64,000 nt of DNA from Mariniradius saccharolyticus AK6 (GCF_000330725.2 NZ_AMZY02000010.1:248001-312000); one strand, 5' to 3'; numbered from the stretch's first letter, positions 24,875 to 35,893 are shown. The notes: a model not told the origin generated them from the sequence alone. Program-made: numbers and translations.

Positions 24875-26842
24875 ATGGTCGGTGTATCCGTCAAGGCAAT
24901 TCTCTCAATCGCTTGCGCGCTGCTCTCAATGGCTGCCCTGCATGGCAGGCAGCTTTCTGAGGTCTTGGAAACCGACACCCTAAGATCGCACGTTATCTTC
25001 AATCACGAGGACTCATCCAGTGCAAAGCCCGATACCTTGGAATTGGCTGCCGTTCAGGTTTGGGCCGGTAGTTGGAAGAAATTTGCCGTGGGCCAGCGTT
25101 TGCTAACCTACTCCAAGGATGATATGCGGGAATTTGAGGGCTTGGCCTTGGCGGAATTCCTGCAAGCGAGGACCGGCCTTTTTCTACGGCAAAATGGCCC
25201 AGACATGCTGGCTTCGCTCACCATGCGGGGAACCTCGGCAGGACACAATGCGGTGTTTTGGAATGGTTTGCCAATCAACAGCCCCTCACTGGGACAGACC
25301 GATTTCTCGGTCTTGCCTACGGGAGGCTTTGAAGAAGTAGAGGTCCACTTCGGTGGTGGCGCAGCACTTTTCGGCACGGATGCGATAGGCGGATCCCTAC
25401 ACTTGAAGACCCAGCCGAAATTTGACCAAGGCCATCAGGCGAGGGCAAATTCACTGGTTGGCAGCTTTGGGCGCTGGAATTGGGGTGCGGAATATGCCTT
25501 TTCGAATCAGCGCATCGCGACCCGATCAAAGGCTTACCGCACCTCGGCCCAAAACGATTTTCACTTTCGGGATCTTTCCAAGCCCGGCACTCCCATCGTA
25601 AATCAGCCACACGCACAGGTAAAGCAATGGGGATTCTTGCAGGACTTTGCATGGAAGGTTCGGGGAAATCAACTGATCGGCAGCGCGTTTTGGTGGAACG
25701 AAACCGATCGGCAGATTCCGCCCATTATGGGTTCCAATACGCAAGATGTGCAGCAGGACAAGAGTTTGCGCTGGGCGATGGACTATACTCGATTTTGGGC
25801 AAATACCAGCCTCCATGTAAAAACGGGCTGGGTACGAGACGACCAGACTTTCAATATTGCCACGCGGAACCTGACCGACCAGTTGCTGGGCTCAGCGGAT
25901 GTAGACTGGAGTTTGGCTTCGAAGTTGTTTTTCAAAAGCGGCATCCGACACACCCATGTCATCGGCAAGCTCAGCACGTATATGGCTCGGGAAAACCGTA
26001 CTGAAGTCTATCACGCCAGCAGATACCAGCCCAGCGAGCGATTTTCACTCAGCATCAATTTGCGACAATTGCTTTATGATGGAACCTGGGCTCCTTTCGC
26101 GCCTAGTCTGGGATTCGAGTGGGCTTTTGGGAAAACCGAAACCCAAGGACTGACCGGGCTGGGTTCAGTATCCCGGGCGTTTAAAGTGCCGACACTCAAC
26201 GACCGCTTTTGGATCCCCGGCGGCAATCCAGACATACTTCCTGAGGAAAGTTGGTCTGGCGAATTTGGCCTGGCACACCGTTTTTCAAAAAACAAAACTA
26301 CGCTCAGCCAAACGTTTACCCGCTTTCGGATGTCCGTCGACAATTGGATCATTTGGCTTCCAAAAGGAAATATATGGTCTCCTGAAAACATCCGCGCAGT
26401 GCAAAATGACGGATTCGAATACCATGCACATTTCGAACAAATATTGACAAGGGATTGGAAATTCGAGCTTTCGGGCAACTATGCCTGGACGCGCGCCCTA
26501 CAAACCGCCGCAGCTACTGAAAATGATCCCGGACTGGGCAAGCAGTTGCCTTATACGCCTGTCCACAAATTGCAGGGGCTTGCCTCAATAAGCAAAGGAA
26601 ACCTTCGGATTTTTGCCAACCAGCAATGGGTTTCGGAGCGATTCGTGACGACAGACAACCTGTCCACCGTGGCGCCTTACTACCTCCTCGATCTCGGCCT
26701 GCAGTCCCAATGGCACTGGGGTCCACTTGCCGGACAGGCAGGTTTTCAAATCAACAACCTCCTCGATACCGAATACCAAATCATGCGCCTGCGGGCGATG
26801 CCTGGAAGAAATTATCAATTCAACCTATCCATAGCTTTATGA
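24875..26842 (+). CDS. btuB: TonB-dependent cobalamin receptor (BtuB-like)
   Basis: A 655-residue outer-membrane receptor directly downstream of a cobalamin riboswitch, which gives the substrate. It has a short signal region at the N-terminus (to about residue 24), a TonB-box-like stretch (DTLELAAVQVWAG, about 50-62), a plug with MRGTSAGHNAVFWNGLPINSP and GGGAALFGTDAIGGSLHL, and a barrel of about 480 residues. It lacks the carboxypeptidase-regulatory-like extension seen on the receptor at 5250, so it resembles classical BtuB. Its stop overlaps the next start by ATGA, so the surface propeller is translationally coupled. Confidence 0.9.
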   Translation: MVGVSVKAILSIACALLSMAALHGRQLSEVLETDTLRSHVIFNHEDSSSAKPDTLELAAVQVWAGSWKKFAVGQRLLTYSKDDMREFEGLALAEFLQARTGLFLRQNGPDMLASLTMRGTSAGHNAVFWNGLPINSPSLGQTDFSVLPTGGFEEVEVHFGGGAALFGTDAIGGSLHLKTQPKFDQGHQARANSLVGSFGRWNWGAEYAFSNQRIATRSKAYRTSAQNDFHFRDLSKPGTPIVNQPHAQVKQWGFLQDFAWKVRGNQLIGSAFWWNETDRQIPPIMGSNTQDVQQDKSLRWAMDYTRFWANTSLHVKTGWVRDDQTFNIATRNLTDQLLGSADVDWSLASKLFFKSGIRHTHVIGKLSTYMARENRTEVYHASRYQPSERFSLSINLRQLLYDGTWAPFAPSLGFEWAFGKTETQGLTGLGSVSRAFKVPTLNDRFWIPGGNPDILPEESWSGEFGLAHRFSKNKTTLSQTFTRFRMSVDNWIIWLPKGNIWSPENIRAVQNDGFEYHAHFEQILTRDWKFELSGNYAWTRALQTAAATENDPGLGKQLPYTPVHKLQGLASISKGNLRIFANQQWVSERFVTTDNLSTVAPYYLLDLGLQSQWHWGPLAGQAGFQINNLLDTEYQIMRLRAMPGRNYQFNLSIAL

Positions 26843-27885
26843 AACTGTTCAGATTACTTTCCTTTTTGCTCGCCTGGGCGGTTTTCGCCTGTAATCCAGA
26901 AACTCCCAAGGAGCCCCTCGGAGAATATGAAACCGGAGTCCTTATCGCCAATGAAGGCGCGTTTGGAGCCAATGATGGCGAAGTTTTTCACTATGTGCCT
27001 GAGTCAGAAACACTGAAAACCAATGTCTTCGAAACCGTCAACGGAAGGCCATTTGCGGGATTGCTGCAGGCAATCGTGGAACAGCAGGGGCGCATGTACT
27101 TGGTCGCCAATACCGGCAAAGTAGAAATCGTCAACCCAAAGGACTTCAAAAGCATCGGTGCCGTCACCGCTGATTTGGTACAGCCACGTTCGCTGGCCAG
27201 CAGTAGGGATAAGCTGTACATCGCCGATTGGGGACCTTATGACGCCAATTTCAACAATCCTGACTCATATGTAGCGGTAGTAAACTCCCTGGATGGAGGT
27301 TCTGTCGCCAAAAAAATCAAAGTTCCCAGGAGACCGGAGAGTGTATTTGCGGATGAAAATTTTCTCTACATAGCCAATCAAGCGGCTGGAAAACTAACCA
27401 TCGTATCGACATCCACAGATGCTATCGTCGGCAGCGAGGATGTATTGGGCGCGCCCGAAAAGCTTCAAATCATCAACGGACGTCTCTTCCTTTATGCACG
27501 GGATGCCGATAGGATCTATTTCCACGAAATCAACCGTGGCAATCAGCGCATTCTCAGCACCAGGACTTTTACCTTATCAGACGCGACAGCGGATTTTGCC
27601 AAGGGCGAACGGGACGATATCTACGTGATCACTTCCTCAGGCTGGCCAGATTACAATGACGCAGTGGCCAAGATTAACCTCGAGACCGAAAAAATCATCA
27701 AGGCAGACTGGCATGTGGGTACAGGGTTTTACGGAATAGGCTTCGATCCCAATACAAAGCAAGTCTTCGTAGCCAATCATGCCGGATTCACTGGAAATGG
27801 CACCGTAAGTATCCTCGATGCCAATGGGCAAGAAACAAAAAAACTGAATGTCGGAAGAGGGCCGAATGGATTTTTCATGAAATAA
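26839..27885 (+). CDS. Surface beta-propeller lipoprotein, BtuG-like
   Basis: The start is at 26839 (MKLFRLLSFLLAWAVFAC), giving a 348-residue lipoprotein with lipobox Cys18; it overlaps btuB by 4 nt. The body is a repeated YncE/DUF5074-like propeller: GVLIANEGAFGANDGEV, GRMYLVANTGKVEIVNPKD, DKLYIADWG, ENFLYIANQAAGKLTIVS, NTKQVFVANHAGFTGNGTVSIL. In Bacteroides the propeller lipoprotein BtuG caps BtuB and binds B12 extremely tightly. Position, fold and coupling here argue for the same job. Assignment to BtuG itself, versus another propeller, is inference. Confidence 0.82.
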   Translation: MKLFRLLSFLLAWAVFACNPETPKEPLGEYETGVLIANEGAFGANDGEVFHYVPESETLKTNVFETVNGRPFAGLLQAIVEQQGRMYLVANTGKVEIVNPKDFKSIGAVTADLVQPRSLASSRDKLYIADWGPYDANFNNPDSYVAVVNSLDGGSVAKKIKVPRRPESVFADENFLYIANQAAGKLTIVSTSTDAIVGSEDVLGAPEKLQIINGRLFLYARDADRIYFHEINRGNQRILSTRTFTLSDATADFAKGERDDIYVITSSGWPDYNDAVAKINLETEKIIKADWHVGTGFYGIGFDPNTKQVFVANHAGFTGNGTVSILDANGQETKKLNVGRGPNGFFMK

Positions 27886-27902
27886 CCTGCTAATCCATCT
27901 TG

Positions 27903-27937
27903 AAAAACGGGCAACACCGGCTGCCCTTTAATTTTTT
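27903..27937 (+). terminator. Terminator of the btuB operon
   Basis: A stem GGGCA (27909-27913) pairs with TGCCC (27922-27926), extended by AAA/TTT around a bulged C and followed by TTTAATTTTTT. It lies 18 nt after the BtuG-like stop. Confidence 0.65.
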
Positions 27938-28004
27938 GAAAATTATTTTTTTCTCAAATAACCTATTTATATTCACGAACTATTCTCTTATTCAAAACAT
28001 CGAA

Positions 28005-29282
28005 ATGTTCCACTCTTCCTTTGCCCGCATCTTATACACTGTTTTGTTGGTTTCATCAGTCAATCAACTTTTCGGACAAAGCAATTTTCAATCCGGATAC
28101 GCTGTCAACATCGAAGGGGACACTTTGCGGGGAAAGATCGACTATCGCAATTGGGAGAAAAATCCGAAAAAGATTACCTTCCAACACGGGGATGCGTCGG
28201 GTCCAAATGAATTTGCACCCGCGGATCTGATTTCATTTGCTGTAATGGACGAAATCTACGTCAGTGCGTTGGTAGAAACGGAAGTTAGCAGTTCCAATAC
28301 CAATCAACTTGACAACACCGCAAGGCTCGAAACGATCCAAGAGCAGGTCTTTTTGCAGACACTGATAAAGGGGGAAAAAAGTCTTTACCTGAATGTCAAC
28401 TCATTCTCGAAGGAAAATTTTTACATCAAAGATGGAGATAGGTTTCTATTGCTGACCTACAAGAAATATAATGCGGAGAAGTTGGAAGGGGGCTATACGA
28501 GGAGTTATGTGGCAGAAAACAAGATGTACCAAGGCCAACTCAGCGTGTACCTGCAAGATTGTCCCTCCATGAAAAAGGCGACCCAGTCCGTTTTGTACAA
28601 AAAAGAAAGTCTTAAACGCCTTTTTGAATCTTACTACGACTGTATTGGCGAGCCTTTGGAATTTAGTAAAAGAGACGAAAAAACATTCGTCAAATGGGGC
28701 GTTGTGGGAGGAGTCTCCGCTACTTGGCTTCAATTCAAAAGCGAGTTCCATCCCAATCTTACCAATCCGGATTATGGAACTTCCATCAATCCTACATTCG
28801 GTGGATCGATGGACATAATCTTTGCGACGAATTTGAACAAATGGGCGATGGTAAACGAACTCGTATATGCTTCCTACCAACATTCTGGGGAAAGCGTCAA
28901 CCAGAAAAACAATAACCTAACCGAGTACTCGAGCACGACATTCGCCTATCATCAGATCAAAATGAACAACATGATTCGATACAGTTCCTTAATCGGTAAT
29001 GCTGAATGGTTCACCAATTTGGGATTGGCAACAGGATTGGCCATTAGCCATACAAATGAAGAAAATCTGCGGACCGTATTCTTCGAAACAGAAAAGTTTG
29101 AAACAAGAGAGGCTGTAGAAGGTGGACGAATTTTTGAAGTTGGCTTCCTACTCGGTACTGGCATTCGTATCAAAAAAATATCCACAGAAATCCGCTACGA
29201 AAACGGCAACGGCATGTCCAATTTCCCATCCTTGGCCTCAACAACCCATAAGTTTATACTCCAACTAGGATATCGGTTCTAA
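28005..29282 (+). CDS. Hypothetical outer-membrane beta-barrel-type protein
   Basis: I choose the ATG at 28005, since MFHSSFARILYTVLLVSSVNQLFGQ is a good signal peptide; the in-frame ATG at 27900 lies inside the preceding terminator. The 425-residue product begins with GYAVNIEGDTLRGKIDYRNWEKNPKKI, a pattern common in Bacteroidota envelope proteins. It ends with a set of alternating strands typical of small barrels (NNMIRYSSLIGNAEWFTNLG, EVGFLLGTGIRIKKIS, KFILQLGYRF), closing on a C-terminal aromatic residue. No known function; probably outer membrane. Confidence 0.7.
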   Translation: MFHSSFARILYTVLLVSSVNQLFGQSNFQSGYAVNIEGDTLRGKIDYRNWEKNPKKITFQHGDASGPNEFAPADLISFAVMDEIYVSALVETEVSSSNTNQLDNTARLETIQEQVFLQTLIKGEKSLYLNVNSFSKENFYIKDGDRFLLLTYKKYNAEKLEGGYTRSYVAENKMYQGQLSVYLQDCPSMKKATQSVLYKKESLKRLFESYYDCIGEPLEFSKRDEKTFVKWGVVGGVSATWLQFKSEFHPNLTNPDYGTSINPTFGGSMDIIFATNLNKWAMVNELVYASYQHSGESVNQKNNNLTEYSSTTFAYHQIKMNNMIRYSSLIGNAEWFTNLGLATGLAISHTNEENLRTVFFETEKFETREAVEGGRIFEVGFLLGTGIRIKKISTEIRYENGNGMSNFPSLASTTHKFILQLGYRF

Positions 29283-29354
29283 AGTATTCATTCCCAAGAC
29301 ATGTAAAAAAACGACACGCTTTCTATACCTACCAAATTAATTTTGGGAACAGGC

Positions 29355-30152
29355 CTATTTCATGAACTTCGACTTCGTACTACGCACCAAAATCCATTCC
29401 AAAGGACCTGGAAAAAACCTGTTGAGAAACACCAATAACTTACCTGGCAAGGTGAGATAGACTATTCGTTTCCGCTTTCTAATGGTATGCAGAATAATCT
29501 CCGCCACTTGTTCACGGGTATGGTGTGATCGGCGACTAATCGGGACCAAAGTGCCATCCGCATTGGTTATCCTCTTTTTCCCATCATAATTGGTAAAACC
29601 CACATAAAGGATCCCAATGTGAACCCCCGTATTGTATAATTCTAGCCGAAGCGTCTCAACAAAAGCAGTAAGTCCCATTTTAGCAACACAGTAGGGGCCG
29701 TTGTTTGGAAGCCCACGAATCCCTGCGAGACTGGAAATAAAGACAATACTACCTTTGGTTTTTTTGATTTCGGGCAGTGCTGCATGGGTACAATACACGG
29801 CGCTCATGAGATTGGCATTTACGACCTCTTGGAAAACCTGCGGAGATGTTTCATCTACCCTGCCACGGAAACCTCCGCCGGCATTGTTGATAAGGATGTC
29901 CAAGCGACCAAAGTGGGAAACCGTCCTTTGGATAAGCGTGTTGCAGAACTCCGGGTCATTCACGTCGCCCACGGACGCTAAAGGATCAAAGCCAAGCTGG
30001 CGAAACTCCATTTGAGTCTCATTCAAGCTTTCAAACGAACGGCCATTCAATACGACTTTGGCTCCCGACTTCAAAAACCGAAGGGCAGTTACTTTTCCAA
30101 TACCCCTGCTTGAACCGGTAATCAAAACCACTTTGCCTGAAAAATACTTCAT
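29355..30152 (-). CDS. Short-chain dehydrogenase/reductase (SDR)
   Basis: A 265-residue classical SDR. The cofactor loop TGSSRGIG is at 12-19, the NNAG motif at 89-92, Ser140/141 in FISSLAG, and the catalytic Y154-x3-K158 in YCVAK. N33/R35-S in LNGRSF after the second strand suggests NADP(H). The C-terminal tail is hydrophobic (IVYLTLPGKLLVFLNRFFPG), reminiscent of membrane-associated SDRs that act on lipids, but substrate is unknown. It stands alone, convergent with the gene at 28005 and separated from eno by a terminator. Confidence 0.88.
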   Translation of the reverse strand: MKYFSGKVVLITGSSRGIGKVTALRFLKSGAKVVLNGRSFESLNETQMEFRQLGFDPLASVGDVNDPEFCNTLIQRTVSHFGRLDILINNAGGGFRGRVDETSPQVFQEVVNANLMSAVYCTHAALPEIKKTKGSIVFISSLAGIRGLPNNGPYCVAKMGLTAFVETLRLELYNTGVHIGILYVGFTNYDGKKRITNADGTLVPISRRSHHTREQVAEIILHTIRKRKRIVYLTLPGKLLVFLNRFFPGPLEWILVRSTKSKFMK

Positions 30153-30232
30153 CGATAAAATTTGGGCTTACATAAGTAATTGGTAACTCAATCTAAGGTG
30201 AAAAAACAAAAGAGGCAACTGGGACAGAAAGG

Positions 30233-30264
30233 CAAAAAAAATGCTGCCAAATTTCTCTGGCAGC
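30233..30264 (-). terminator. Terminator of the carA-eno unit
   Basis: On the minus strand GCTGCCA pairs with TGGCAGC (30243-30249 with 30258-30264), followed by ATTTTTTTT. It lies 28 nt after the eno stop. Confidence 0.9.
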
Positions 30265-30291
30265 CATTTTATTTAGTAGAAATTGTGGGAT

Positions 30292-31584
<1,293 letters not shown>

Positions 31585-31591
31585 TTAAGAG

Positions 31592-32692
31592 TTATGAGTT
31601 ATTGTGCATTAAAGTTACGAAATCATCGAACAAATACCGGGAATCGTGTGGTCCTGGGGAGGATTCCGGATGGTATTGGACAGAAAACGCAGGCTTGTTT
31701 TTCAATCTGATACCGGCTACCGTATTGTCGTTCAGGTGTACGTGGGTGATTTCGACAACATCACTTTTTTCGACATCCTCCCTGTTCACGACGAAGCCAT
31801 GGTTTTGTGAGGTGATCTCACTTTTTCCCGTCAGTAGATTCTTGATGGGATGGTTCAGCCCTCGATGGCCATGGTGCATTTTATAAGTGGATATTCCACA
31901 GGCCTCCGCCAAAATCTGGTGTCCAAGGCAAATACCAAATACAGGCTTATTGGTGGCCAAAATTTCCTTGGTCGTTTCTACAGCATAAGGCATCGCTGCA
32001 GGATCGCCTGGGCCATTGGAAAGAAAATAGCCGTCTGGGTTCCAGGCTGCCATTTCGGCTAGGCTAGTCTTGGCTGGAAATACTTTGCAGTAAACGCCTC
32101 TGCTTGCGAGATTTCTCAGGATATTCAGTTTTATCCCAAAATCGAGGCAAGCGACTTTTTTTGGTGCATTTTCATCTCCAAAATAGAAGGTCTCCTTGGT
32201 ACAAACTTGGGAAGACAGCTCCAGACCATTCATATCAGGGATCTTCGCCAATTCTGCCTTAAGGCCGTCGAGATTGCCTTCATATTCGGAACTAATAATA
32301 GCGTTCATCGCGCCCACAGAGCGGATGTGGCGAACAAGTTTCCTTGTGTCAATATCTGCAATTCCCGTTATCTTATACTCGACAAGGTAATTTTGAAGGG
32401 ACCCATGCCCATCAAGTCGGCTGTAAACCTCGGAAAAGCTATTGACCACGATTCCAGCGATGGTTGGCGCTTTTGATTCCACTTCATCATTGTGGACCCC
32501 ATAGTTTCCAATATGGGATGTAGTGGTCACAATAATTTGTCCCGTGTACGAAGGATCGGTGTATATCTCCTGATATCCGGTCATACCCGTGTTGAAACAA
32601 ATTTCACCCCCGTTAGTACCGGGGCTTCCAATCAAAGTACCGTGGAACACAGTACCGTCTGCCAGTAGAAGTGATGCTTTTTGTTTTTCCAT
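31592..32692 (-). CDS. carA: Carbamoyl-phosphate synthase small subunit
   Basis: The glutaminase subunit that feeds ammonia to CarB for carbamoyl phosphate, used in arginine and pyrimidine synthesis. The 366-residue length fits. The N-terminal CarA domain (LLADGTVFHG, TGMTGYQEIYTDPSY) is followed by a class I glutamine amidotransferase domain with nucleophile Cys in FGICLGHQ and the partner His/Glu in QYHPESSPGP. carB is not adjacent in this window. It is first in a two-gene unit with eno, downstream of the rplQ terminator. Confidence 0.96.
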   Translation of the reverse strand: MEKQKASLLLADGTVFHGTLIGSPGTNGGEICFNTGMTGYQEIYTDPSYTGQIIVTTTSHIGNYGVHNDEVESKAPTIAGIVVNSFSEVYSRLDGHGSLQNYLVEYKITGIADIDTRKLVRHIRSVGAMNAIISSEYEGNLDGLKAELAKIPDMNGLELSSQVCTKETFYFGDENAPKKVACLDFGIKLNILRNLASRGVYCKVFPAKTSLAEMAAWNPDGYFLSNGPGDPAAMPYAVETTKEILATNKPVFGICLGHQILAEACGISTYKMHHGHRGLNHPIKNLLTGKSEITSQNHGFVVNREDVEKSDVVEITHVHLNDNTVAGIRLKNKPAFSVQYHPESSPGPHDSRYLFDDFVTLMHNNS

Positions 32693-32711
32693 TGTGAAGT
32701 TTAAAACGGTG

Positions 32712-32719
32712 CAAAGGTA
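32712..32719 (-). promoter_or_regulatory. -7 promoter element of carA-eno
   Basis: On the minus strand TACCTTTG fits TAnnTTTG, 20 nt before the carA ATG. The -33 element is poor, with no TTG at the usual spacing. Confidence 0.45.
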
Positions 32720-32763
32720 AGTATTTTTTGAGGGAATCAGGGATTCAAATCCAATCAGACATT

Positions 32764-32798
32764 AAAAAAGGGATTGAACTTACGTCCAATCCCTTTTT
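32764..32798 (-). terminator. Terminator of the ribosomal super-operon (after rplQ)
   Basis: AAAAAGGGATTG (32765-32776) pairs with CAATCCCTTTTT (32787-32798), a 12-bp stem with a 10-nt loop. It should work in both directions because of its A/T ends. Confidence 0.88.
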
Positions 32799-32821
32799 CA
32801 ATTAATTCAATATTCATGAAG

Positions 32822-33325
32822 TTATTCAGCAACTTTTTCTTCACCAGATCCCGCGTCTTCAGCAGCAGATGCTTGAGGCGCAGCGGTAGACTCAGCTGCT
32901 TTACCAGAACCTCTACGGCTTCTTCTAGTTGCCTTCTTGGCTGGCTTAGCTTCTTTCAACATCAGTTCGTTGAAATCGACCAATTCGATGATACACATCT
33001 CGGCATTGTCACCCAAGCGGAAACCAGTCTTGATGATTCTGGTATAACCTCCTGGCCTGTTGCCTACTTTCTCGATCACTTCACCGAAAAGCGCTTTGAT
33101 CCCCTCTTTGTTTTGCAAATAAGAGAAAACTACCCTTCTGCTGTGTGTGGTATCGTCTTTGGCCTTTGAAATCAAAGGCTCAACATATTTTCTTAGCTCC
33201 TTAGCCTTGGCAAGCGTAGTTGTGATACGCTTGTGAAGAATCAGGGAGTTGGCCATGTTAGAAAGCATCAGCTTCCTATGGCTAGCCTTCCGTCCAAGGT
33301 GGTTGAATTTCTTACCGTGTCTCAT
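32822..33325 (-). CDS. rplQ: Ribosomal protein L17
   Basis: A 167-residue 50S protein located near the exit tunnel. The first 115 or so residues are canonical ([34 protein letters not shown]). They are followed by a tail of about 50 residues rich in Ala, Ser, Lys and Glu ([24 protein letters not shown]), a low-complexity extension often seen on Bacteroidota L17. Last gene of the long operon, 5 nt after rpoA and just before the terminator. Confidence 0.96.
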   Translation of the reverse strand: MRHGKKFNHLGRKASHRKLMLSNMANSLILHKRITTTLAKAKELRKYVEPLISKAKDDTTHSRRVVFSYLQNKEGIKALFGEVIEKVGNRPGGYTRIIKTGFRLGDNAEMCIIELVDFNELMLKEAKPAKKATRRSRRGSGKAAESTAAPQASAAEDAGSGEEKVAE

Positions 33326-33330
33326 TTTAT

Positions 33331-34320
33331 TTATTCTTCATCAAGTTTATACTTAGAAAGGTCCATTCCGAAGGTCAAGCCTTTTTCCTGGATTAGCTGT
33401 TCCAATTCAGCAAGTGACTTTTTACCGAAGTTCCTGAATTTCATCATGTCGGAAATCTCAAGCTTGGCAAGATCGCCCAAAGTCTTCACGTCAGCAGCTT
33501 TCAAGCAGTTGAAAGCCCTTACAGAAAGATCTAGGTCGCCCAAAGAGGTCTTGAGAAGCTTTCTCATGTGAAGGAATTCTTCATCGATCGGCTCTGGTTC
33601 AGAGATACCGGTAGAATCAAGCACCATCGTCTGGTCAGAGAACAACATGAAATGCTGTATCAGGATTTTTGCAGACTCCTGAAGTGCTTTCTCAGGGTGT
33701 ATCGATCCATCGGTAGTCACCTCAAGGATCAATTTCTCGAAGTCGGTTTTTTGTTCTACCCTTGTGTTTTCCACGCTATATTTCACATTCTTGATAGGAG
33801 TGAAAATGGCGTCGATTGGGATCACACCAAAAACCTGCTCTTTTGGTTTGGATTCCTCAGCTGGAAGGTAACCTCTCCCTTTTTCGATGGTCAGTTCAAT
33901 TTCGAAACTTTTTGAATCGTCGAGGTGGCAAATCACAAGTTCAGGATTCAATACCTCAAAAGAGGAAGTGAACTTAGCGATATCTCCAGCAGTGAATACA
34001 GACTGATTTTTGACCTCTACGGTGATTTTGCCATCGATAGAATCGTGGACTTTTTTGAATCTCACCTGCTTTAGGTTCAAAATGATATCGGTCACATCTT
34101 CAACAACGCCCTCGATCGTAGAAAATTCGTGCACCACTCCCGGAAGCTTCACGGACGTAATGGCATATCCCTCCAAGGAAGACAACAAGATCCTCCTCAG
34201 GGCATTGCCAATCGTAACACCGTAGCCCTTCTCAAGTGGCTTGAAGGTGAACAAGCCATGAAAATCATCGGCTTTTTCCATCACCACTTTCTCGGGCATT
34301 TGAAATGCTAGTATCGACAT
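33331..34320 (-). CDS. rpoA: RNA polymerase alpha subunit
   Basis: A 329-residue scaffold subunit for RNA polymerase assembly. The N-terminal dimerisation domain has [27 protein letters not shown], and the C-terminal DNA- and activator-binding domain has [22 protein letters not shown] and [13 protein letters not shown]. The length is normal. It sits between rpsD (30-nt gap) and rplQ (5 nt), the standard alpha-operon order. Confidence 0.97.
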   Translation of the reverse strand: MSILAFQMPEKVVMEKADDFHGLFTFKPLEKGYGVTIGNALRRILLSSLEGYAITSVKLPGVVHEFSTIEGVVEDVTDIILNLKQVRFKKVHDSIDGKITVEVKNQSVFTAGDIAKFTSSFEVLNPELVICHLDDSKSFEIELTIEKGRGYLPAEESKPKEQVFGVIPIDAIFTPIKNVKYSVENTRVEQKTDFEKLILEVTTDGSIHPEKALQESAKILIQHFMLFSDQTMVLDSTGISEPEPIDEEFLHMRKLLKTSLGDLDLSVRAFNCLKAADVKTLGDLAKLEISDMMKFRNFGKKSLAELEQLIQEKGLTFGMDLSKYKLDEE

Positions 34321-34350
34321 ATCAATAGTTCTTTTAAAGTCTGGTTGTTT

Positions 34351-34953
34351 TTATTTAGAGTAAAGTTCAACGATCAATTGCTCCTTGATATTTTCAGGAA
34401 TGTCCTCCCTCGTAGGAACTGAGACAAACTTACCCGAGAAGGAAGCACTGTTCCACTCTAGCCAAGGGTAACGGTTAGATTTTCCGGCCAAGCTCTCAGT
34501 GATCGCTGAAAGCGACTTGGAGCGTTCCCTTACGGAAACGATGTCCCCTGGTTTCAGGATATATGATGGAATGTTGACTACCTCGCCATTTACTGCGATA
34601 TGTTTGTGGGAAACCAATTGACGGGCACCTCTCCTAGTTGGTGCAATTCCCAACCTAAAGACGGTGTTGTCCAGCCTTGATTCCAACAATTGAAGTAGGT
34701 TTTCACCGGTGATACCCTGCTTTGAAGAAGCTATATCAAACATACGGGCAAATTGTCTTTCGAGCACTCCGTAGATGTACTTGGCTTTTTGCTTCTCAGC
34801 GAGCTGGATAGCGTATTCGGATTGTTTCTTCCTTCTACCTCTCCCATGCTGTCCGGGAGGATAATTCTTCTTTTGGAGAGCTTTGCTGTATCCTTCGATC
34901 TGCTCCCCGAATCTTCTGGCGATTTTCGCTTTTGGACCTGTATATCTTGCCAT
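34351..34953 (-). CDS. rpsD: Ribosomal protein S4
   Basis: A 200-residue primary 16S-binding protein of the 30S body. The S4 RNA-binding domain contains [34 protein letters not shown]. The N-terminal part has no CxxC zinc knuckle, so it is the zinc-free form. In gamma-proteobacteria S4 represses its own operon; no equivalent leader structure is recognisable here. 20 nt after rpsK. Confidence 0.96.
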   Translation of the reverse strand: MARYTGPKAKIARRFGEQIEGYSKALQKKNYPPGQHGRGRRKKQSEYAIQLAEKQKAKYIYGVLERQFARMFDIASSKQGITGENLLQLLESRLDNTVFRLGIAPTRRGARQLVSHKHIAVNGEVVNIPSYILKPGDIVSVRERSKSLSAITESLAGKSNRYPWLEWNSASFSGKFVSVPTREDIPENIKEQLIVELYSK

Positions 34954-34973
34954 TTCTGTTTTTTCTTTTGAGA

Positions 34974-35372
34974 TTAAACTCTTCTACGTTTTGGAGGACG
35001 GCATCCGTTGTGCGGAAGTGGAGTCACGTCGATAATGGTGGTAACATCCAACCCTACATTTTGCAAAGTCCTGATCGCAGATTCTCTTCCTGCTCCTGGA
35101 CCTTTTACAAAAACCTCGATTTTCCTCAGTCCCAAGTCATATGCGGCCTGACCGCAGTTCTGAGCTGCCATCTGTGCAGCATAGGGAGTGTTTTTCTTTG
35201 AACCTCTGAAACCCATTTTACCGGCAGAAGCCCAGGAAATCACCTGACCCGAGTTGTTAGTAATAGAGATGATGATGTTGTTGAAGGAAGCCTTTATGTG
35301 GGCTTGGCCTACTGCTTCTACCTTAACAACTCTCTTTTTACCTTTTGTTTTATCGTTCTTTTTCTGAGCCAT
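34974..35372 (-). CDS. rpsK: Ribosomal protein S11
   Basis: A 132-residue 30S platform protein that contacts the 3' end of 16S rRNA near the anti-Shine-Dalgarno region. Canonical blocks are [45 protein letters not shown] and the ending [13 protein letters not shown]. 15 nt after rpsM. Confidence 0.96.
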   Translation of the reverse strand: MAQKKNDKTKGKKRVVKVEAVGQAHIKASFNNIIISITNNSGQVISWASAGKMGFRGSKKNTPYAAQMAAQNCGQAAYDLGLRKIEVFVKGPGAGRESAIRTLQNVGLDVTTIIDVTPLPHNGCRPPKRRRV

Positions 35373-35387
35373 GATCTAATTCAAGAT

Positions 35388-35765
35388 TTATTTGGTCGCC
35401 TTCTTCTTGTTGGCAACAGTCTTTCTCTTTCCTTTCCTTGTTCTCGCGTTGTTCTTGGTTTTTTGACCCCTGACAGGCAAGCCCTTTCTGTGTCTCAAAC
35501 CTCTGTAACAACCAATATCCATCAACCTTTTGATGTTCAGCTGTATTTCGGACCTCAAAGCTCCCTCTGTCCTGAATTCTTCAGAAATAATGGTCCTGAT
35601 AGCTGTGGATTCGTCATCGTTCCACTCTCCTACTTTTTTGTCGAACGAAATACCTGCTTTTGTGAGGATGTGCCTGGCCGAACTTCTTCCGATTCCGAAG
35701 ATGTATGTCAAACCAATCTCGCCTCTCTTGCCATCGGGTATGTCAACGCCTGCAATTCTAGCCAT
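35388..35765 (-). CDS. rpsM: Ribosomal protein S13
   Basis: A 125-residue 30S head protein forming the B1 bridges to the 50S. It starts [26 protein letters not shown] and has a basic tail ([17 protein letters not shown]) reaching toward the P site. Follows rpmJ by 5 nt. Confidence 0.96.
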   Translation of the reverse strand: MARIAGVDIPDGKRGEIGLTYIFGIGRSSARHILTKAGISFDKKVGEWNDDESTAIRTIISEEFRTEGALRSEIQLNIKRLMDIGCYRGLRHRKGLPVRGQKTKNNARTRKGKRKTVANKKKATK

Positions 35766-35770
35766 AATGA

Positions 35771-35887
35771 TTAACCTTGTCTTTGTTTAAACTTAGGATT
35801 CTTCTTGTTGATGACGTAAAGTTTACCTTTTCTCTTGATCAACTTACAGTCAGCGCTTCTCTTCTTAATTGATGCCTTTACTTTCAT
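35771..35887 (-). CDS. rpmJ: Ribosomal protein L36 (zinc-free type)
   Basis: A 38-residue protein read directly from the minus strand: it starts [20 protein letters not shown] and ends NPKFKQRQG. Only one cysteine (C14) is present, so this is the C-minus form without the CxxC zinc ligands. It sits 6 nt after infA and 5 nt before rpsM, its usual place. Confidence 0.93.
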   Translation of the reverse strand: MKVKASIKKRSADCKLIKRKGKLYVINKKNPKFKQRQG

Positions 35888-35893
35888 GACATT

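Noticed and set aside
24643-24960. 105-codon frame between riboswitch and btuB
   Set aside because: It overlaps the riboswitch B12 box and the btuB start in another frame and has no coding character.
29283-29354. TTCCCAA...TTGGGAA inverted repeat between two convergent genes as a terminator
   Set aside because: The arms are more than 40 nt apart and only 7 bp, without a T tract; too weak to call.
35771-35887. Possible frameshift in rpmJ
   Set aside because: Careful re-reading anchored on the rpsM start and infA stop gives a clean 38-codon L36 frame.
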